Assembly: GCA_002189035.1 (NCBI GenBank) | Contig: CM007992.1 | Coordinates: 372,001 to 436,000 of the forward strand | Reading direction: 5' to 3' | Source of the DNA: Utricularia gibba | Taxonomy: Eukaryota > Streptophyta > Magnoliopsida > Lamiales > Lentibulariaceae | Length of the DNA stretch: 64,000 nucleotides | Part shown: positions 48,458 through 59,423 of the stretch, one piece after another | How the letters are laid out: every line of letters begins with the position of its first letter | Position numbering within the stretch: the stretch's first letter is position 1 | Program-made: the position numbers and the translations under genes | Notes under the pieces: model-generated | Database searches by the model: none | Told to the model about the DNA's origin: nothing | The model's input: the letters and a program-made list of their open reading frames with translations, nothing else

Positions 48458-50754
48458 ATGGAGAAACCCCATTTGCATCCACTTTTCCGCCCGCCGCCGC
48501 CGCAGACGGAGCCCATGGAGTTTCTCTGCCGTTCTTGGAGTCTTTCCGCCCGTGAGATCTCCAAGGCTATTGCCCCACCTTCACAACTTCCCACTAAGAG
48601 TGCTCCGCGTGCCAGCTGCGTAGACGCCATACCTGAACAGGGCTCGCCGGAGGCGGAGGAGGCGCCCCGCTCCTCGATTAACCCGTTTTCCTTTGCTTCT
48701 TCGGAGACGTCGATGCTTGTAATGGAAAGGATCATGTCGCAATCCGTGAGTTTTTTTGTTTCTTTTCGTTGCTTGAGAGCTTGTTCTGTTGAGATTTTGG
48801 TCGTTTCTGGTTTGTCTATTGTGTGGTGATGGAGTTTTTATCTTCTGGGTTGGGGTTGAGCCGACTGAAGAAACCATTGATGAACATTTAAAGAATGTGC
48901 CCTTTGGTATCTCCTTCCTCAAGTTCTTAATACATGTCTTTCATGGTGGGTACAACTTCTGCAGCAGGATGTATCACCCCGGACATCTGGTCGGCTTTCT
49001 CACAGTAGTGGCCCTCTCAATGGTGGTCTGAGCTGTGGCTCCCTCTCTGACAGTCCCCCTGTTTCGCCATCAGAAATCGACAATCCAAAGGTGTGATTCA
49101 CTTCTTTAGCTTCCTTTTTTGCTTCCGTCTTTTTCTGCGGTTTTCCGGCGTTTCCGATGAACGGGTAACCAGGCATTCGGCAATGCCGGAGAAGAGAATT
49201 CATATGGACAAGATTTGTAGATTCGTTGCATTTTTGCCTTCAAAGTTGCTGGTTGTTCGATGAATTTAAGGATGGCACCCACCATCTTCTCTGTCTGCGG
49301 TTCCTGTTAAATTCTTGGTGTTTTGCTAAGACGCCACAAAATTGACAGATCAGTTTTCTGGTGGGGTATTCCCCAGCGTGGAGTAATCCGCGTGAATTAT
49401 AATGCCCATTTCACTCTTACCTTTGACATTGACTTATACCTCTCGCAGTATCACCGGCCAGTGAGCATTCCGATGAAGTACTCCGTTGCGGCCGCCGCAA
49501 ACGGCGGGGGTAATAAAACTGTTGGGAGATGGCTGAAGGACCGGAAAGAGAAGAAGAAGGAAGAGTTAAGGGCCCACAATGCGCAACTCCACGCGGCGGT
49601 TTCTGTCGCCGGCGTAGCCTCCGCGATCGCTGCAATCGCCGCTGCGACTGCCGCTTCCTCCGCGAAGGACGAGCAGGCGGCTAGAACTAATCTGGCGCTG
49701 GCTTCCGCGGCCACGTTGGTGGCGGCGCAATGCGTTGAGGCGGCGGAAGCGATGGGGGCAGAGCGTGAGCATTTAGCTTCGGTAGTGAGTTCTGCTGTCA
49801 ATTGTTCCTCCGCAAGCGACATCATGACCCTTACTGCCGCCGCCGCAACAGGTATAATCCCTCCCATTACCACAATTCTCAATGATTCCATTCCCCTATT
49901 TCACCCTTCCTAAAATGATTTTGTAAAAAAAAAAAAATGTAGCTCTCCGGGCTGCCACTACCTTGAAGGCAAGAACACTAAAGGATGTTTGGAATGGGAA
50001 CCCGACGGGTGGCCACCGAGGCGACACGCCGGAGCAAAACTTCCTCGCAGAGTGTAACCGGGAACTTCTCACTAGAGGCTGTGAGCTTCTCAAGAGAACA
50101 AGAAAGGGTAATTAATCTCTTGTTTAATCTCTATTCTTCTTCAATCAAACACCTCATCAAGCTGCTTAATCCAGGTGATCTGCACTGGAAAATCGTGTCG
50201 GTCTATATCAACAAGCTGGGTCAGGTAAGTTTGTCGTTTTACACACTTTATGCAATCAGATCAAAGCAAAACCTCACCAAATCCTCATAACAATGCAGGT
50301 AACACTGAAGATGAAGAGCAGGCACGTAGCAGGGACAATGACAAAAAAGAAAAAGAGTGAGTTTTGTTTTTCTCTTCGATCTTTCCGCAAACGAACTGGG
50401 CACAGTGTGGTGGTTTCTTGTCCATCGGATTGGGGAAAGCAAAAAGAAGAGAATTTGACTTAAAGCCACAGAAAGAGAACATTCACACTCATGATCTGAT
50501 CCTTTTCTTTCCTTCCTTCTTTCCCTCCCCTTGATTTCAGATGTGGTGTTGGAGTTAGTGAAAGACGTTCCAGCATGGCCGGGTCGACACTTACTCGAAG
50601 GCGGGACCAGCGCCGATACTTCGGGCTGAGGACGGTGTCCCGTGGCCTGGTTGAGTTCGAATGCAAGAACCAGAGGGAGCATCAGGCCTGGACGCAGGGG
50701 ATCGCAAGGTTGCTGGAGATGGCAGACCAGAGGAGCAGCAAACACATATTCTAG
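48458..50754 (+). CDS. VAN3-binding protein-like (DUF828 plus PH-like domain), frame broken by one base
   Basis: Seven exons: 48458-48745, 48965-49090, 49449-49851, 49943-50107, 50175-50224, 50299-50356 and 50541-50754. DUF828 landmarks: [57 protein letters not shown] and the alanine-rich [20 protein letters not shown] block. The C-terminal PH_2 domain has KTRTL-type basic segments, RRYFGLRTV and [20 protein letters not shown]. Relatives (VAB, FORKED1-like) bind the VAN3 ARF-GAP and guide PIN1 trafficking and leaf-vein patterning. In exon 7 the frame stops at about 50628 because the GGG run 50603-50605 looks one base short; with one more G the reading continues through [10 protein letters not shown] to TAG 50752-50754. 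I consider the gene functional apart from this. Confidence 0.85.
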
Positions 50755-51053
50755 TAGACCTTTTCTTTATTTTTTACTGTGTGGGGTAAAAGTAAAGGTG
50801 TATGTAGTGGTGGATTTGTGTCTTGAGTAGTTTTTGTAAAGTGGAAAGCTCCGGGAAACCATGTGACCAAAGTCTGTTATTCCCTCTTTACTTTGGGGCT
50901 TCTTTGTTGGTTCAATCAATCGGTTTTTCCTAGGGATTTGGGGAAATCTTGGACTGCAGAAAAGGTCAACAGGAGTGCTAATGGTGAATACCGTAACCTC
51001 AGTAGAGACAAAGATCTATGGCACCCACAATGGCTTGAGAACAACGGTTAGAA

Positions 51054-51103
51054 TCCCACATCGGGAAAGGACATCTTTACGTCAAATTTGAAATAATATA
51101 TAT
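51054..51103 (+). promoter_or_regulatory. snRNA-type USE and TATA, no recognised RNA downstream
   Basis: TCCCACATCG at 51054-51063 is a perfect match to the plant snRNA upstream sequence element. TATATAT follows at 51097-51103 after a 33-base gap, the spacing of Pol II-transcribed plant snRNA genes (Pol III types use about 23-25). The expected start is near 51125. The sequence there is not U1, U2, U4, U5, U11 or U12 as I know them. Confidence 0.3.
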
Positions 51104-51757
51104 TTTCCCCAGATCAATTCCAACCTGCAGGCTGCTATCTTTTCTTTCCTTCAACCCAGTCTGTTTTTTTTGTGGGAATCACAAACAAAATAACATCACG
51201 TTCCCGTTCCGATCTGATTACATCATGTTGGATCGAAGGGATTTGGAGATGAGACGGGTTTTCAGTGTCACTGAAATCAACGTCCTGATGCACTCAAATT
51301 TGGACCCTCAGGTAACTTTTTCCCATTTTATATACTAAAAATTCAAATAAAAAAATGTTTTTAATGTGAGCACGCTTTATTCAATTATTGATTTGAAATA
51401 TAAAAAAATCAGCATGCTATAAATTGCGAGCACATGATTCTGGTGAGTTTATTTTCCTGAATAAAACTGTCAGAGGACCATGTGCCTATAGCAGCCCGGT
51501 GGCTATGACACAGGTCGCCACGTACCCAGTTATGTGGGCGGATGCGGGGTGAAGCGTAGTTGTGTAGTGTATGAAGGGAGTATGTTATTATAACCGGAAA
51601 AAATCATTGCACATGCGACAAGGAGAAGCGGTTTGATTGGTTGGGTAATAGAGGTACTTGAGGGTCCAATTCTCACATGGCTTCCTCCCCATCCATACTC
51701 TGTTGCTCAAAGGCTGAGATAACTGGGACTGCAAGCCTGAAAAATCTGCATCGAGTC

Positions 51758-51783
51758 TACGTGCTTGCAGCCGTAAGCACGTA
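51758..51783. repeat. 9-bp inverted repeat, partly repeated 340 bases downstream
   Basis: TACGTGCTT and its complement AAGCACGTA flank an 8-base loop. The left half with its flank (CGAGTCTACGTGCTT) recurs near 52092-52106. Confidence 0.6.
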
Positions 51784-52669
51784 AGCTCAGTTGCAAAAGT
51801 ACATTTCTGGCCCATTAGGGAGTTTTAAACCCAAGTATATGTTCCTGCTTCACAAGTTGGTTGACGGCTAATCTACGTCAGGGTGAAAGTTGATGCAAAT
51901 GTACCATTTTTGTGAGAAAATTGGATTAGATTTCAGGTATGGCGTGGAGCAAGTGTAATTCTGTGCGGACGGAAAGGCTGAAGAGCGAACTGGCCACTAG
52001 CGAACTAATAAACTCACATGCGGGCAGCGCAGTTCATGCAAAGGGACTTGCTGTCCGTGTTCCACAGGTGCCACACAGGCTCATGTGGCCGAGTCTACGT
52101 GCTTACAGCTGGAGAAAAGGATCTCATCGGGACCCGGGGACTCGCCCCAATGCCCCCCTTGGTCGGACACGCGTCCTCGTAACGTTTGTAATATTCCACG
52201 CTTCTCTCCCTCCCTGTTCCTTTGTCTCATGTTACTTACTATTTCTTTTGTAGCACTTACTCGTTCACATTTTCCATGCTTCTCTGCTTTGGCTTCCTTA
52301 TGAATGGCACTTGTCAGGGTCTGTCTAGGGCTTGTGTTAGGTTATAGAATTTATTGCCCATTGAAAAATTACAAGAAAATTATTGAGCCAAATGTGTTTG
52401 TATTGAGGGTGTTACCTTTCAGGGCAGGTTTTGGACACCATGCAATTGTGCATTGTGAAAAGGGAGATGAAGATGATGAGCTACTCACAACACGGTGTCC
52501 TACCAACGAAGAGTCTTCTCTCTACTGGGGATATTTCTGGTTTGAACTGCATTAAAACGGAGACTGGTGTATCATGTGGTTCATGTAGAGCCACGTCGTA
52601 GCGCTTGATCTCTTCACTATTTGACTTCATCCCAGTGAACTGAGAAAATATCAAGTTCGGGTATTGGCT

Positions 52670-53903
52670 ATGGCGGTTGCTTCTTCTCCTTCGGCAGTTC
52701 TTTCGAAAGTATTTGTTCTCGGAACTCACCTCACACGATCCATAACCATCGACTCTGCAACCGCGGGCGGCGTCCCCCCTCCTCCGAAGCCGCTACTGAT
52801 TGTCAGCCCCTCGGAAGCGGGGGTTTTCCCAGTACTCGTATTTCTCCATGGATTTCTCCTCTACAACTCCTTCTACTCCGAGCTTCTCCACCACATCGCC
52901 TCCCATGGCTTCATTGTTGTCGCCCCTCAGGTTCGTCACTTCAATTTTACTTCATTCTTGAAACCCCCATTAAATCACCTGAAAAAAACAGGGAGTCTCT
53001 GTAGCTAAATCATCTTGTCGAAAACTGTGATTTTAGTTGGTGGTAATTGAATTCTGTTTGTGGTCTATTCGTCTCTGTTTGTTTAATGATTTGTTTGGAG
53101 GGAGGGAGTGAATGTGCTTGGTGCTAACTCATTCATTGTATTGTACGAAAGCTGTATTCTATAGCAGGGCCTGATGCAAGTGACGAAGTGAAGGTAACAG
53201 CAGAGATAGCGAAGTGGTTGCCTAAAGGGCTAGCACATTTCCTTCCCAGAAACGTGGAGCCAGACATTGCTAAGCTAGCTCTTTCTGGCCATAGCCGTGG
53301 AGGCAAAGTGTCCTTCGCATTGGCCTTATGCAAATCATCTTTGTCTTGTCCAAAATTCTCAGCCGTCATCGGCGTCGACCCGGTCGACGGAATGGGACAA
53401 GGGAGACAAACTCCCCCGCCTGTCCTCACCTACATCCCACACTCCTTCAATCTAAATGGTACTTCCATGTACACTCCTATGCTACAATCTTCCTTCATAA
53501 TCAACGCCTTTCTTTCTTCTAATCCACAGGGACAGCGGTGTTGGTCATTGGATCTGGATTAGGGGAACAGAAGAGCAACGCTTTATTTCCACCGTGTGCA
53601 CCAAAAGGGGTGAACCATCAGGATTTCTACAGCGAATGCTCGAAACCGGCCTACCACTTTGTAGCCAAGGACTATGGCCATCTTGATATGCTTGATGATG
53701 ATACACCAGGGATAAGAGGGAGTCTTACGCACTGTTTGTGCAAGAGTGGAGACGCTAGAGGCCCCATGAGGAGATTTGTCGGGGGCAGTATAGTCGCTTT
53801 TCTCAAGGCCTACCTGTGTGGTGATCCTACGGACATCGTGGCCATAAGACAAGGCCAGGCCGCGGCTCCTGTTGCTCTTCAGAGACTAGAGTTTCAAATG
53901 TAG
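52670..53903 (+). CDS. CLH: chlorophyllase
   Basis: Three exons, 52670-52930, 53152-53458 and 53530-53903, total 942 bases (313 residues), the usual length. The enzyme removes phytol from chlorophyll to give chlorophyllide. The serine-lipase motif GHSRGG is at about residue 133-138 with Ser135 as nucleophile; a likely catalytic Asp is in GVDPVDG (about 163) and the His in DYGHLDML. FPVLVFLHGFLLYNSFYSEL and APQLYSIAGPDASDEVK bridge the first splice. The N-terminus is short and Ser/Thr-containing with no strong plastid transit peptide, as in CLH1 types. The start is the ATG at 52670; the frame upstream begins with a non-ATG codon. It lies just downstream of the VAN3-binding-protein gene, the same order I recall at Arabidopsis At5g43870-At5g43860. 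Confidence 0.92.
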
Positions 53904-54673
53904 TCGAAACCCGCCGGTTCATCCCATCGGAATCGAAGCAGCCGGCCGTGGTTCTGCTCGCCAACCCAAATTTGTATGGTGTGCCTGTTCTTCTTCATGC
54001 ACAATCTCTATTATAATCCTCTGGAATTCACATCTAAGCTGCGTAGCGCCCGTCAGCACTGTCTACCGGCACCGTCTCGTGCCGCGAACATACCCCGCAC
54101 TTCATTAGCCATCTCGGCGGCGACGTCGGAGTCTCCATCTCCGGTGTCTTCCTTCCCGGAAGGAGAAGTTAATTAAAAAATCAGTTTAATTTGATTTTTT
54201 TAAAATTAGAAATTCATGTTTTCTGAAAACTCAAAGATGAATTTACGCTTATTTTCCAGAAATAAAATGATTTTATTAAATTTTTAGATATTCTATTGCA
54301 TGAATTAATTAGTACTTAATTGCAATAATTGAATCCGACATCGCACATGTTAACTTTTCATTTTTAGTTAAAAATTCGGTAGCTGTCGGAAATTATCCAA
54401 ACAATTAAAATTAATAATTTAAGTTCTTTTATACGAATCGCCAGGTACACACAATGAATTAATTTCCCAATGTTTAGTTATATACATGTCTTTTCATGCA
54501 TTAATTTTTTTTATTTATAAATATAAATGATTCAAATAATTGAACTGTAAATATATATCTGGGTTGAAAAAAAAGAACCAAATCTCAAAGTAATAATGTA
54601 TTTATGACGTAATATTACGATTAAAAATTATTATTAACTAAAAAACACACGATATTTAAAAATTTTCTCTTCT
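53904..54673. other. spacer between chlorophyllase and EPFL
   Basis: The chlorophyllase 3' flank, a GC-rich patch at 54040-54170 with a short minus-strand open frame, and AT-rich DNA to 54660. No gene is firmly supported. Confidence 0.5.
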
Positions 54674-55066
54674 CTAAGGCATGAAGAGCTTGTCTCGACA
54701 CTTGCATCTCCACGCCTCCGGATAGTACTCCGCCGCGATACTCATTTCAGCCTCTATCGGCACGTGCACCGCCACGCATGGCCAGCACCAACCGCATTTC
54801 AGCCGGCACGACGGCGGCCGCGACCCCAACAGGCTCGCTCGGCGCCGCCCCACACCCCTTCCGTACCCCAAGCCTGGAAGCCGAGATGTGTGGTTGATGG
54901 AAGGTCGGAGTTTCGCAAAAAAAAGCACAACAGGATACAAAGAAACTCAGGTTTCGAGTAGTAATATGAGCTTACTGAATTCAGGTGATGGATTCGAGAC
55001 GAAGCCTAGAGCCGGCGCGGCAATGAGAAGCATAAGCGCCACGGAGACACGGCAGAGCCACCCCAT
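54674..55066 (-). CDS. EPIDERMAL PATTERNING FACTOR-like secreted peptide
   Basis: Two minus-strand exons, 55066-54976 and 54873-54674, give 96 residues. The layout is a signal peptide (MGWLCRVSVALMLLIAAPAL), a basic cleavage region (GRGVGRRR) and the cysteine-rich mature domain with six cysteines at about 53, 57, 60, 63, 87 and 89: SRPPSCRLKCGWCWPC, then YYPEAWRCKC and an LFMP end. EPFL peptides are apoplastic ligands of ERECTA-family receptors that control stem growth and stomatal patterning. The GSRPPSC and EYYPEAWRCKC motifs fit the EPFL4-6 (CHALLAH) clade, and the neighbours support this: in Arabidopsis, as I recall, EPFL5 lies by ELIP1 and EPFL4 by ELIP2. The splice joins an A to GC to code Ser31. 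The exact paralogue is not certain. Confidence 0.8.
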
Positions 55067-56515
55067 CGGAATCTGTATGATACAGGAGAAGAAAGGAGAC
55101 AAAGAAAAACAGAGGGGAGAAAAGGAGAGGAAGACAATTGAGTCTATGTCAAGTGAGCTGAGCGCGTGTGTGTGATTTGAGTGGAGATGTCATGAGACAG
55201 AGACTTTTATCTGCGTGTCGGCTTCTACAATGAAAAAAAAAATGACCTTCATCCTATCATCTCAAGATATGAATCCCTGACATTTAATGCTCAGCTACAC
55301 CAGATGAGATGATAACTTTAGACTAATCAACTTCTACCTCCAATGTCATAAATTCAAACAGGAATGAAGTAGGAAACTTCGATAAAGAAAAAAGACATGA
55401 AATGAGAATCTGCAGACTTGATGACAACACAAGACAAGAAAGACAACAAGGTAGAATTTTCCATTTCTTTGACCGTGTGTGTTCTGTTTTGGCTCAACCC
55501 TGTATTCACAACCTAAAGAAGCTATGAATCCATGCCTCAAATCATAATTAAAATACAAAGATCACATCTTTCGGGACATGTGGATTTTTGTAAAAAATTC
55601 AGAGTGCTCCACATTGTTGGTTACTGTACTCTTCTGTTCCTGCCACCCTGCAATACCTTCAATAATGGAGATAGAGTACAGGGCAAGGGAGGGGACCTCA
55701 TTTTGTCTTCAAACATGCTTCGGATGGACCAACAGTCTTTTTTTTCACAAAACTTGCAAGGAAACTTCACAAAGTGTGACTTGGTTGTCTTCTTGCTGAG
55801 ACCTACATGATGAAGTTGAATAGCCAAAATCAATGGAATTGGGTAAATGGGGTATTGCAGAAATGTAAAAGTTAAGCGAAGGAGACATATGAGGATGTGA
55901 TTATGAGGAAATGGAAGCAATGAAATAAGTGCAGGGTGCAGCAGGTTCGTGGCTGACACTGTGAATTTAAAGGTTGTCTCTTTCTGTGTTTGATTTTGTT
56001 TGCCCAAGTATTCAATTTCTTTCACTCAATTTGTCGAACATCTTGTGGGATATGTCCAATTTGTGGTCACTTTCCTTCATTTCTTTCTTTCCGAGCTTTC
56101 AATTTCAAATGCTGCTGCTTCCGAAGAGCTTGTCGTCTCGATCTTTCTGGGCCAAAAAAGAAATTGTCCGATTAGCTGATTCTAACAGCAAACATGATGG
56201 AATTATGAATCAGCAGAAGGAACAACCGTGAATGATGGATGCCGGTGGTCGGTAGCGGCGCCGTCTTCAGCGCAAATGCACACCGTTGAATAGCAATAAA
56301 AATTTGAAATTAATTATTAAAAAAACTTCAAAAAATATAAACACCTCAAAAAAAAAAAAACAAGAAAATCAAACAATCCCGAGAATAAGTAAATGACGAA
56401 ATAGCCAAACACTCAAGAGGGTTTTTGAGGGGTAATAGGGTAATTTCATTATAGATTAGCAAACCTCTTATTCGCCTCTTTCTCAGGCATTTGTTCAGTG
56501 CTGCAAGATAAGAGG
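55067..56515. other. intergenic between divergent EPFL and ARD genes
   Basis: Shared upstream region of EPFL (-) and ARD (+). Nothing else is recognised. A long poly-A tract is near 56350. Confidence 0.5.
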
Positions 56516-58162
56516 ATGGGTTCTCTGAGCAAGGTAAAATTGTTCGGAATGTTAGGGTTTTGAAATTTCCAATGATTTGGGAGGGTTTTCCTCGATCTCA
56601 CATGTGTCATTCGCCGAGTTCTTTTTTTTTTTTTACTGGGGTTTTCTTTCGGTTGTTTTTTGGTATATTTGATTTTTAGGTAAGTGTTTGGAAAGAAGAA
56701 TCAGATGTTGGGTTTTGCTTTAATGTTCCCTGTAATTGTCCTATTCTGGAGTCTCTTCTGATTCTGGTTTCAAAGGATCAATGAATAACGCTGTTGTTTT
56801 TCGTTTCTCTTGTTTGCGGTGTCCAAACTTTCGAATAATTGTTTCATTCATGAGATGAATGTAACAGATAAGTGATTTGATTCCAAGTTACAAACTTTTA
56901 GTTTTCTAGATGCATCTAGTACTTGCGAATTCGGTGCTTGGCTCTGTATGAACATACCCCAAACTCCACTTGGAGAGTGTCCTCGTGGGATTACACATAT
57001 TCGGGCTCTTTCTGCAGGATGAGAGGGAGGAAGTTATCCAAGCTTGGTACATGAATGACAGTGAGGAAGATCAGAGGCTCCCTCATCACCAGAACCCGAA
57101 GAAGTTCGTTTCTTTCGAAAAGCTTGATGGTATGCATACTTTGAAGTTTCATATGTATGGCTGTTTGTTGTAGTGCGTGAACCTAAAATTCAAATATACT
57201 TTTTTTGGTTTGAGTGGACGTGGTTTCTTTGTGCCTTGGTTAACTAGACTGAGCATATGGAAATGTTAGCTTTTCTGACTGTTGAACCTTCCTAGTGCTT
57301 CCACGCTTAATTTTTCTTCATGCTAATGTTTAGAGCTTGGAGTCCTTAGTTGGAAGTTGGATGCGGACAAGTATGAAACAGATCCAGAGTTGCAGAAAAT
57401 TCGTGAAGACCGTGGATACACTTACATGGTATGGCAAACTAGAATAGTTGTTGCAACATCAGTATCCTTGCGGTAGGAGATGATTCTTATTCCAGGTTGT
57501 CACTTGATTAATCTCCAGGATTTCTGTGAGGTAAGTAAAGAGAAGATGCCAAACTATGAAGAGAAGATCAAGAGCTTCTACGAGGAGCATCTTCACACAG
57601 ATGAGGAGATCCGCTACTGTGTTGCAGGGAGCGGTATACTGTGAAATCACTACCTCTATTCACGACCCATATTGCTGTTGATGATGATTGCATCTAACTT
57701 CCCTTCCTACCATGTAAGGTTATTTTGATGTTCGTGACCATGATGAATCTTGGATCCGCATCTGGGTGAAGAAGGGGGCTCTCATTGTTCTCCCAGCCGG
57801 AATATACCACCGATTCACACTCGATTCCGACAACTACATCAAGGTAATCCAGCTCTCTTCCAACAGGCTTCCATATTTTTTCAATGCCATTCCTCTCATC
57901 CATCCACCTGCAGGCACTGCGACTCTTTGTTGGTGAACCTGTCTGGACTCCATATAACCGACCCCATGATCATCTCCCCGCAAGGTACTGCTCCATCATC
58001 CCAATTTCACCACCATCACAGTTCCTTGATTAACAAAGAATCACCCGATGCGGGTTAGAACATGCTGTCTTATGCGGAATTGTGGGATGTCGTAGGCAGC
58101 AATACATCGAAACCTTCGTGCAGAAGCTTGGAGATGGACAGGGGATCGGTGCCTCTGCCTGA
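56516..58162 (+). CDS. ARD: acireductone dioxygenase (methionine salvage)
   Basis: Seven exons: 56516-56533, 57018-57129, 57334-57428, 57519-57633, 57719-57843, 57914-57984 and 58096-58162, total 603 bases (200 residues). The enzyme oxidises 1,2-dihydroxy-3-keto-5-methylthiopentene, the penultimate step in recycling methylthioadenosine to methionine, important where much ethylene is made. The cupin metal-binding motif HLHTDEE (about residue 98-104), the conserved VAGSGYFDVRD and the third His in [11 protein letters not shown] are all present. The first exon codes only MGSLSK before a GT donor. The C-terminus ends in GQGIGASA. Cofactor choice (Fe or Ni) decides the product and cannot be told from sequence. 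Arabidopsis ARD genes, as I recall, lie next to chlorophyllase (At5g43850) and ELIP2/EPFL4 (At4g14710). Confidence 0.93.
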
Positions 58163-58838
58163 AGACCCACCTCCCCTCCCTCTCCCTTGTGCAACAGCTG
58201 CCCTTCAACTTTGGAGAGGAGAGAACGCTGCCATTGTTATCCTATGTGTGCAATAGCACAATAAAAGGAGCCCAGCTCCACCGTACGTGTGTTTGCGAAT
58301 AGCTGAATTATGGGTGCCCGACTGTAATAAATGATGTTTCCTACTATTCGTGTGTATATTTTTTTTTTTCGTGGAAAAAGATTTAGGTTTGTTTTAAAAA
58401 TCCAATTTCATTTTTTTATTCGTAATTTAGAATTTAATATTTTTTATTAATATATTGAGGTTTAGCATATTATAGATATACTAAAAACTAAAATCCACCA
58501 CTATATATATTTTAAATATTTTAAATAATATCCTTATATTTTTAATCTAAATATTAACTTTTGAGTTTAATACCTGAGTTTTAAAATAGTGGTTAATCAA
58601 CTCAGATATTCCGTGAAATGAAACCATCGGTTTTTCCGTACCGGCGACCCGGCCAGTGTTGGGGTTTTTCTCAGAAGAGATCTCTTCTGAAAAAGGGCCG
58701 GTCCGCTTCCGTCCGTCCGCAACATGGACGAAGTTTAGAGTACTAGTACTACTCCTACGCACGCGCATTGAGTCCTTCTCTTGGACAAGTTTCTGGGTGC
58801 CCTTTTCCCTGAAATTCCTCCGGCACCGGACATTTCGC
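58163..58838. other. ARD 3' flank and ELIP 3' flank
   Basis: Convergent gene ends with AT-rich sequence at 58360-58560. No extra gene is seen. Confidence 0.5.
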
Positions 58839-59423
58839 TCAAACCAGAGCTCCTCCTTTGAGATACTCTGTGAAGGCCAAGGCCACCAAGCCCAGCATCG
58901 CGAATCTCCCATTCCAGAGCTCGGCGTCCGAACTCATCACATTACCCGATGCGGACTCCACGGTCACTCCCTTGAACAACGGCACCAACGAGGCTACCGT
59001 GAGCAATGCGGTGGTTCCCAGGAACCAAGAAACGCCGCCGTTTTGGAGTTGGAGGAGCACATCCTGTCCGTTGATCAACTCAGCCCCTATAGCCGCCACG
59101 AACCCGATCATCGCCAGCCTCCCATTAATTCTCTCCGGACCGGGACCGCTGAACGCCAAGATCTGAGAAAACCCGGGCGCCCTCTTCACGGGCGAGGCTC
59201 CGGTGCATCCTCTGTTCCCTGAAAAAAAAAAGTCACCCAGATCCAAATTTGAGTCAAAGCTTCACGTGGGCATCTTTATCTACCAACTCCGGAGAAATCT
59301 TACATCCGCCATGCTTCGAACTCGCAGGTCGGGAATCTTCCTCTCGGGACGCTTCGGCGGTAGCCCCAGAGAGTTAGCTGGCCGCGAAAAGGAGAGGATC
59401 CCATTGCAAATCGCGCTAGCCAT
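58839..59423 (-). CDS. ELIP: early light-induced protein, frame broken by one base
   Basis: Two minus-strand exons. Exon 1, 59423-59304, codes a 40-residue transit region (MASAICNGILSFSRPANS to RVRSMAD) and ends at a consensus donor GTAAGA. Exon 2, 59218-58839, starts after a T-tract and CAG. The ELIP landmarks are FSGPGPERINGRLAM (first TM helix with chlorophyll ligands), GGVSWFLGTTALLTVASLVP and the third helix SSDAELWNGRFAMLGLVALA, ending YLKGGALV. ELIPs bind chlorophyll and carotenoid and protect thylakoids under strong light. Exon 2 starts in frame as GTEDAPEPRP, then meets a stop. If the GGG at 59190-59192 (CCC on the coding strand) had one more base the frame would continue into VKRAPGFSQILAF. 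The upstream region has ACGT-core elements (ACACGTAG near 59557). Confidence 0.87.

Larger units (their letters stand above)
50755..52669. other. intergenic region with an orphan snRNA-type promoter motif and an inverted repeat
   Basis: No protein gene is recognisable. It holds a USE-like TCCCACATCG at 51054, an inverted repeat at about 51758-51783 with a second partial copy near 52097, and moderately GC-rich sequence at 51480-52160. Confidence 0.5.
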
